A DNA stretch of 64,000 bases from Mercurialis annua (lineage: Eukaryota; Streptophyta; Magnoliopsida; Malpighiales; Euphorbiaceae), in NCBI RefSeq assembly GCF_937616625.2, contig NC_065570.1, positions 53,001,665-53,065,664 of the forward strand. Direction: 5' to 3'. Both the position numbers and the translations under genes were made by a program. Below the pieces are notes generated by a model that ran no database searches, was not told where the DNA came from, and saw only the letters and a program-made list of their open reading frames with translations. Positions 60,157 through 64,000 of the stretch are shown here, in pieces (within the stretch, counting starts at the first letter, position 1; each line of letters starts with the position of its first letter).

Positions 60157-63100
60157 TCACTCCAGCTTTACCCGATTCATGTCATGTATCACACCTTCAA
60201 GCTGTAACATGACGAGGAGAAACAGATAGGTCATTCATCACGTTTTAAGATGTGAGACAAATAAGAGAAAATGAAAACTAAAGGGAGAAAAATCTATACC
60301 TTGACAATTTGCCGCAAAAAGTAATCTCCGTACCGCTTCACTGGTTTTGATTCAACCACCTGAATCATGTCCTGCACCCAAAACCAAAAGTTCCAAAAGC
60401 CACTTCAAGCCACAGTAAGAGAAGAGGGAAGCAGAGTTTCATACGTTACTAAAAGTTGATTGGTTAGAAATACGTATGAAAAGCATAGGCGCTACCTTGC
60501 AAGCCAATAGTAGGTTAACCAAAGACAACCATTTTCTCGTTTAATAGTTATGCGTACTAATGTTTCCATAACACATAAAAAAGCTATATATAAGATAATA
60601 ACTAGAAGGAAACAAATAAAAATAGCATACATCATCAATGTAGAAATCCACATCAGCATTAGAGATAATCTTTCCCTCAGAATCAACAGAATGAGTCTTG
60701 TGCTTGTATGTCATCAAGATGCTCCTGAAAGACAGGAGCATATTAAAGCTTGCTGCATAAACATAATATTGAAAGACATCAATCTATAAAAGAAAATCCC
60801 GTACCTCAAATTGGGTTCATCTACCTCCATGTAATTGGCAAGCTTTGCAAGGGATATGGTTGAATACACATTCAGGAAGGTTCGCACACCTGACAACAGC
60901 TGTTGCTGCTTTACTTCATACAGAAATAGCTTCAACTGCAGTCTGTAGGCATCCTGTGAAAAATAACCAGCACTGATAAACTTAGATGCATGTGTAAGCA
61001 GAGATGAGAGGGGAAGAAAACTGGCAGATATAAATTTTAAAATAGCAAAGTAAAAAAGAAATGACTAAATATTGGTCCCTCAACAGCACAAAAGCTCACT
61101 CTGACATTTTAGTTCGTGCAATATTGAACTTGTACAACGGAAGCTGGAAAGATATAAGCTTGAACGTTAACAATGATATTGCTTTACGTGCAAAGAAAAA
61201 CATAGAATTAAGAAAAAACTGATAACTATGTATTCAAAGGGAAGATAATAGCATCATTAGTGCGCTTATCCATTATATGTTTAAATGACGTCTAGATTCT
61301 TTACAAAATATTTCTGGCATGCACATACACCTTTTTTTCTAGATTGAATTTAAATACAGCAATATACTGTGATAAGATAGATTCAAAATACATAGATCAC
61401 ACTTAACATCATAGACCAATTGAACCTCAGTAATTGCTTCCTTGTAATATGGAATTAAAGGAAATAGTCAAACTAAATAGGGAGGGTATAAAACAAGATT
61501 ATGCAATTTAATTCAAATTTTAGGTCTGCGCAAATAACATGGACAGTGCATACCTGGTTGTAGTTTACAAGAGGCTCTTCAAAACTTGGAGCTGAAGGTG
61601 TAATGAATTTGGGGCAGGCGTATGAGAATAGCTCATCATAAATGGCAAATGCTTCATCATCATATCTTTGCATGCGACCCATCTTTTCACCATACTTCTC
61701 CCTCAATTGAGAATTTACAGTCTCCTCAACAAGCTTCACTTGGGGGCAAAGGGAAAGGCAAATTGCCAGCAAAGCATACATCTGCTCATTCTTCTTTAGA
61801 ATCTGCTCATATTGAGGAGATTTCTGATGATATTGCTTGGTCTTGTATATGTACAACAGAATTTTATTGAACTCGCGAATAGCATCCACATACCTTAAGA
61901 AAATTAAGAGGATTTGATAAGCTCATTAAACAAGACATGATGATTGTCTGTAAATAATGCCCTCAGATTGTGTAGAGAGATGTTGCCACATGAGCAACCA
62001 AAACAATAAATTAAACAAAAAGAAACAAGATAAGGACAAAAAAACAAATATATAAAAAGGTACATCTACTCATCCTTAGCATAGGAAGAATGTAGGAAGT
62101 GGACGGGGAAGGAGTCAAAGTTTGGTGTGGAAGTAATACGGGTTCCTTCATCAATAGTTTCTCTGTTGGCCATAGGCTCAAATATGCACATATCAGAACA
62201 AACTTATAAATAATACTTATACCTTCTGGTAAGATCTCTCCATAGAGCCCATAAAAGAAATTACTTTGATTGACCCTACTAAACATATTACATCATACAT
62301 TCAGGCAGAGAATTCAAAAAACATTAAATTATATGCATCGTGAAAACAATCACATACAAAATTAAGGCTTGGACCTGTAAAGAAGGCCCAACAATAATTA
62401 ACAAAGGAAAGAGTAGGATGATTGAAATGTAATTTAAGAGAAGAAATAAAGTGCCTACATACCTACGCAACATAAGATTGGCAAAACCATAATGATAAAT
62501 GGTGGTTATGTGGCTTCCGATAACACTGGTGTAGACACCTTGTTGACTAATGTCTATTGGAAGCAAGCACTTCAGGCCAGTGTGATAGTCGCCTAATAGA
62601 CAATGAACTCGCAACAAACCTACCATACTGAAATATCCTAGCACCTTCAATACATTACTTCCACCATTATAATCATAGCCATCAGTAGCAGTAAATTGTT
62701 CAAGGCCTTCCTTCTCCCTCTCCAAAATCTCAATAATATTTGACTTCTCAACAAGTGCTTGCAAGAAGTTGAGCACTCCATAAACATTCCAAGCCTGCCA
62801 TAAACCACTCATGTAATTATATTACATAACATAGACAGACAGGAGCATACTAAAAGGTATATATATGAAGCTATGAGTTGAATGAACCATCAGCCTAAGA
62901 TCCACATTTTCATTTTCAGAAAACCAATTGACTGATTCTTGCAAAAATCGTATCACTTCTGGCATACCTTAATTTCATTTTAAATGCATTTTTTGTAAGT
63001 TATGACTTACAAGCATTGAATTCTTCAACTGTGCCTTTCCAAGCACAGGAATTGTATAAATATAACTGAATTCTAGCAGCAACAACGAGCGATATACCTG

Positions 63101-63960
63101 ATCATTTTGCTTCAATAGGGCAATCTCTTGCTCATTCTTGTTCTTCATCTTAGCTCTGTACTGACAAAAGCTCTGAAACTGATAAACAAACTCATCCACC
63201 ATATCCCATAGCCACTGATTCGGCAGTTGCATATTCACTACTCCATGCAACACAACCTATTCCCAAAAACAATAACACTAATAAGCAATTAAATAAACGC
63301 AACAATTGCCCAAACTAATACGTCTTGTTCAGAACAAATATATTGCACGAATTCAAATAAACTAAATTCATACAATATTCTATCATTTTAGCACAATTTA
63401 ATTCCTCTTAACGTTGAAGTTGAGATAATTGAATTCCAACTACAACTTAACAATAATATTGAACAGAATTTAGTCATTTCACACTTTTTTGGTAATGAGC
63501 TTTCTAACACTAAGGACAATACTAAATTAAATAAAAACTATAGCTAATAAAAAGCAAAATATTAATAATAAACCTGAAAAAGGCTACAATAATTATCCCA
63601 GCTATCAATTCTCTGCTTAAGAGTAGGCGACAAACGAGCGTACAGATGCCGGAACCACATCTCGCGATATAGGAGACAGAAGACGTGATCATTATCAACG
63701 TAGTGAGCAACGGCGTCAACAGACGGCCAAGGGGCTTCTTTAAAGAGCCTATCAGATAACGTTTGAAATGACGTTTCGTACATCTGGTGGATCTCGTACA
63801 CATTTTTCTCTCTTATGTGACGGTAGAGATGAACCACGAATGTTTTCACTGAATCCGGTACGAAATTCGGGTCGTAACCACCGGCACTCTGGTCGTCGTA
63901 ATTGGAACCTGCCGCCATGGCCGTCGTCGTGGTGTCATCGCGGTCGTAGCCGGCTGCCAT
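60157..63960 (-). CDS. EIF3L: Eukaryotic translation initiation factor 3 subunit L
   Basis: Eight exons from 63960 leftwards: 63960-63574, 63256-63098, 62794-62463, 61893-61554, 60953-60805, 60724-60631, 60371-60300, 60201-60157; 525 residues, normal for plants. The N-terminus is Gly/Tyr/Asp-rich, then PDSVKTFVVHLYRHIREKNV, MWFRHLYARLSPTLKQRIDS, GYFSMVGLLRVHCLLGDYHT and ICLSLCPQVKLVEETVNSQL are family signatures. The C-terminal part with FLNVYSTISLAKLANYME and IISNADVDFYIDDDMIQVVE is the PCI domain. eIF3L is part of the cytosolic eIF3 complex that loads the 43S ribosomal complex. All junctions are GT-AG and in phase. The ATG at 63960 is the first in frame, with 40 bp of leader visible. Confidence 0.96.
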
Positions 63961-64000
63961 TGTTCGATTTGAGATCAAGCTGGTATATGCGTGCTTGGGG

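Noticed and set aside
61473..61553. C-terminal extension of the eIF3L exon 4 frame (VCTVHVICADLKFE)
   Set aside because: This is intron read-through; the CAG/GTATGC donor at 61554 leads in phase to the conserved DAYRLQLKLF exon.

Overview
The window is nuclear DNA of a flowering plant, almost certainly a eudicot. It is AT-rich, has GT-AG introns, and is packed with plant MITEs, SINEs, a plant LINE and a Tat/Ogre-like LTR element. I cannot name the species; the proteins look rosid-like, but that is an impression and not a test. Exon borders were read by eye from splice signals, reading phase and remembered protein families; no alignment was run.

Genes, left to right. (1) The 5' three exons of a plastid rhomboid-like protein (RBL11 type), minus strand, running off the left edge. 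(2) A 12-exon TauE/SafE family membrane protein, plus strand, 23160-27057. (3) A 6-exon CCDC25 homologue, plus, 28749-31287. (4) A 10-exon La (La1) RNA-binding protein, plus, 32966-36186. (5) An 11-exon three-repeat MYB (MYB3R), plus, 45905-51532, with a spliced uORF and an MSA-like promoter site. (6) A 12-exon aspartate aminotransferase with a PTS2 peroxisomal signal (ASP3 type), minus, 54326-58196. (7) An 8-exon eIF3 subunit L, minus, 60157-63960. These are independent housekeeping or regulatory genes and form no pathway cluster. La1 and CCDC25 have telo-box motifs in their leaders, as is common for translation-linked genes.

Between 1.2 and 23 kb there is no intact host gene. This stretch holds three separate LINE-type RNase H remnants, a PPR/receptor-kinase chimeric pseudogene, SINEs, fold-back elements, and a nested composite at 12.4-20.2 kb. 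In the composite a Stowaway-type MITE has been split by another TIR element and by a 6.83-kb LTR retrotransposon whose two 593-bp LTRs read identical. That retrotransposon has a gag/protease-like ORF on the plus strand and a spliced gene on the opposite strand, but no reverse transcriptase or integrase. At 37.2-42.8 kb sits a full-length, apparently intact LINE with two overlapping ORFs and a 17-bp target-site duplication.

I found no defence system, CRISPR array, operon or clearly unprecedented system. The most unusual items are the gag-only LTR element with its antisense spliced gene, the intact LINE, the chimeric pseudogene, the layered upstream regulation of the MYB3R gene, and several small in-gene duplications.
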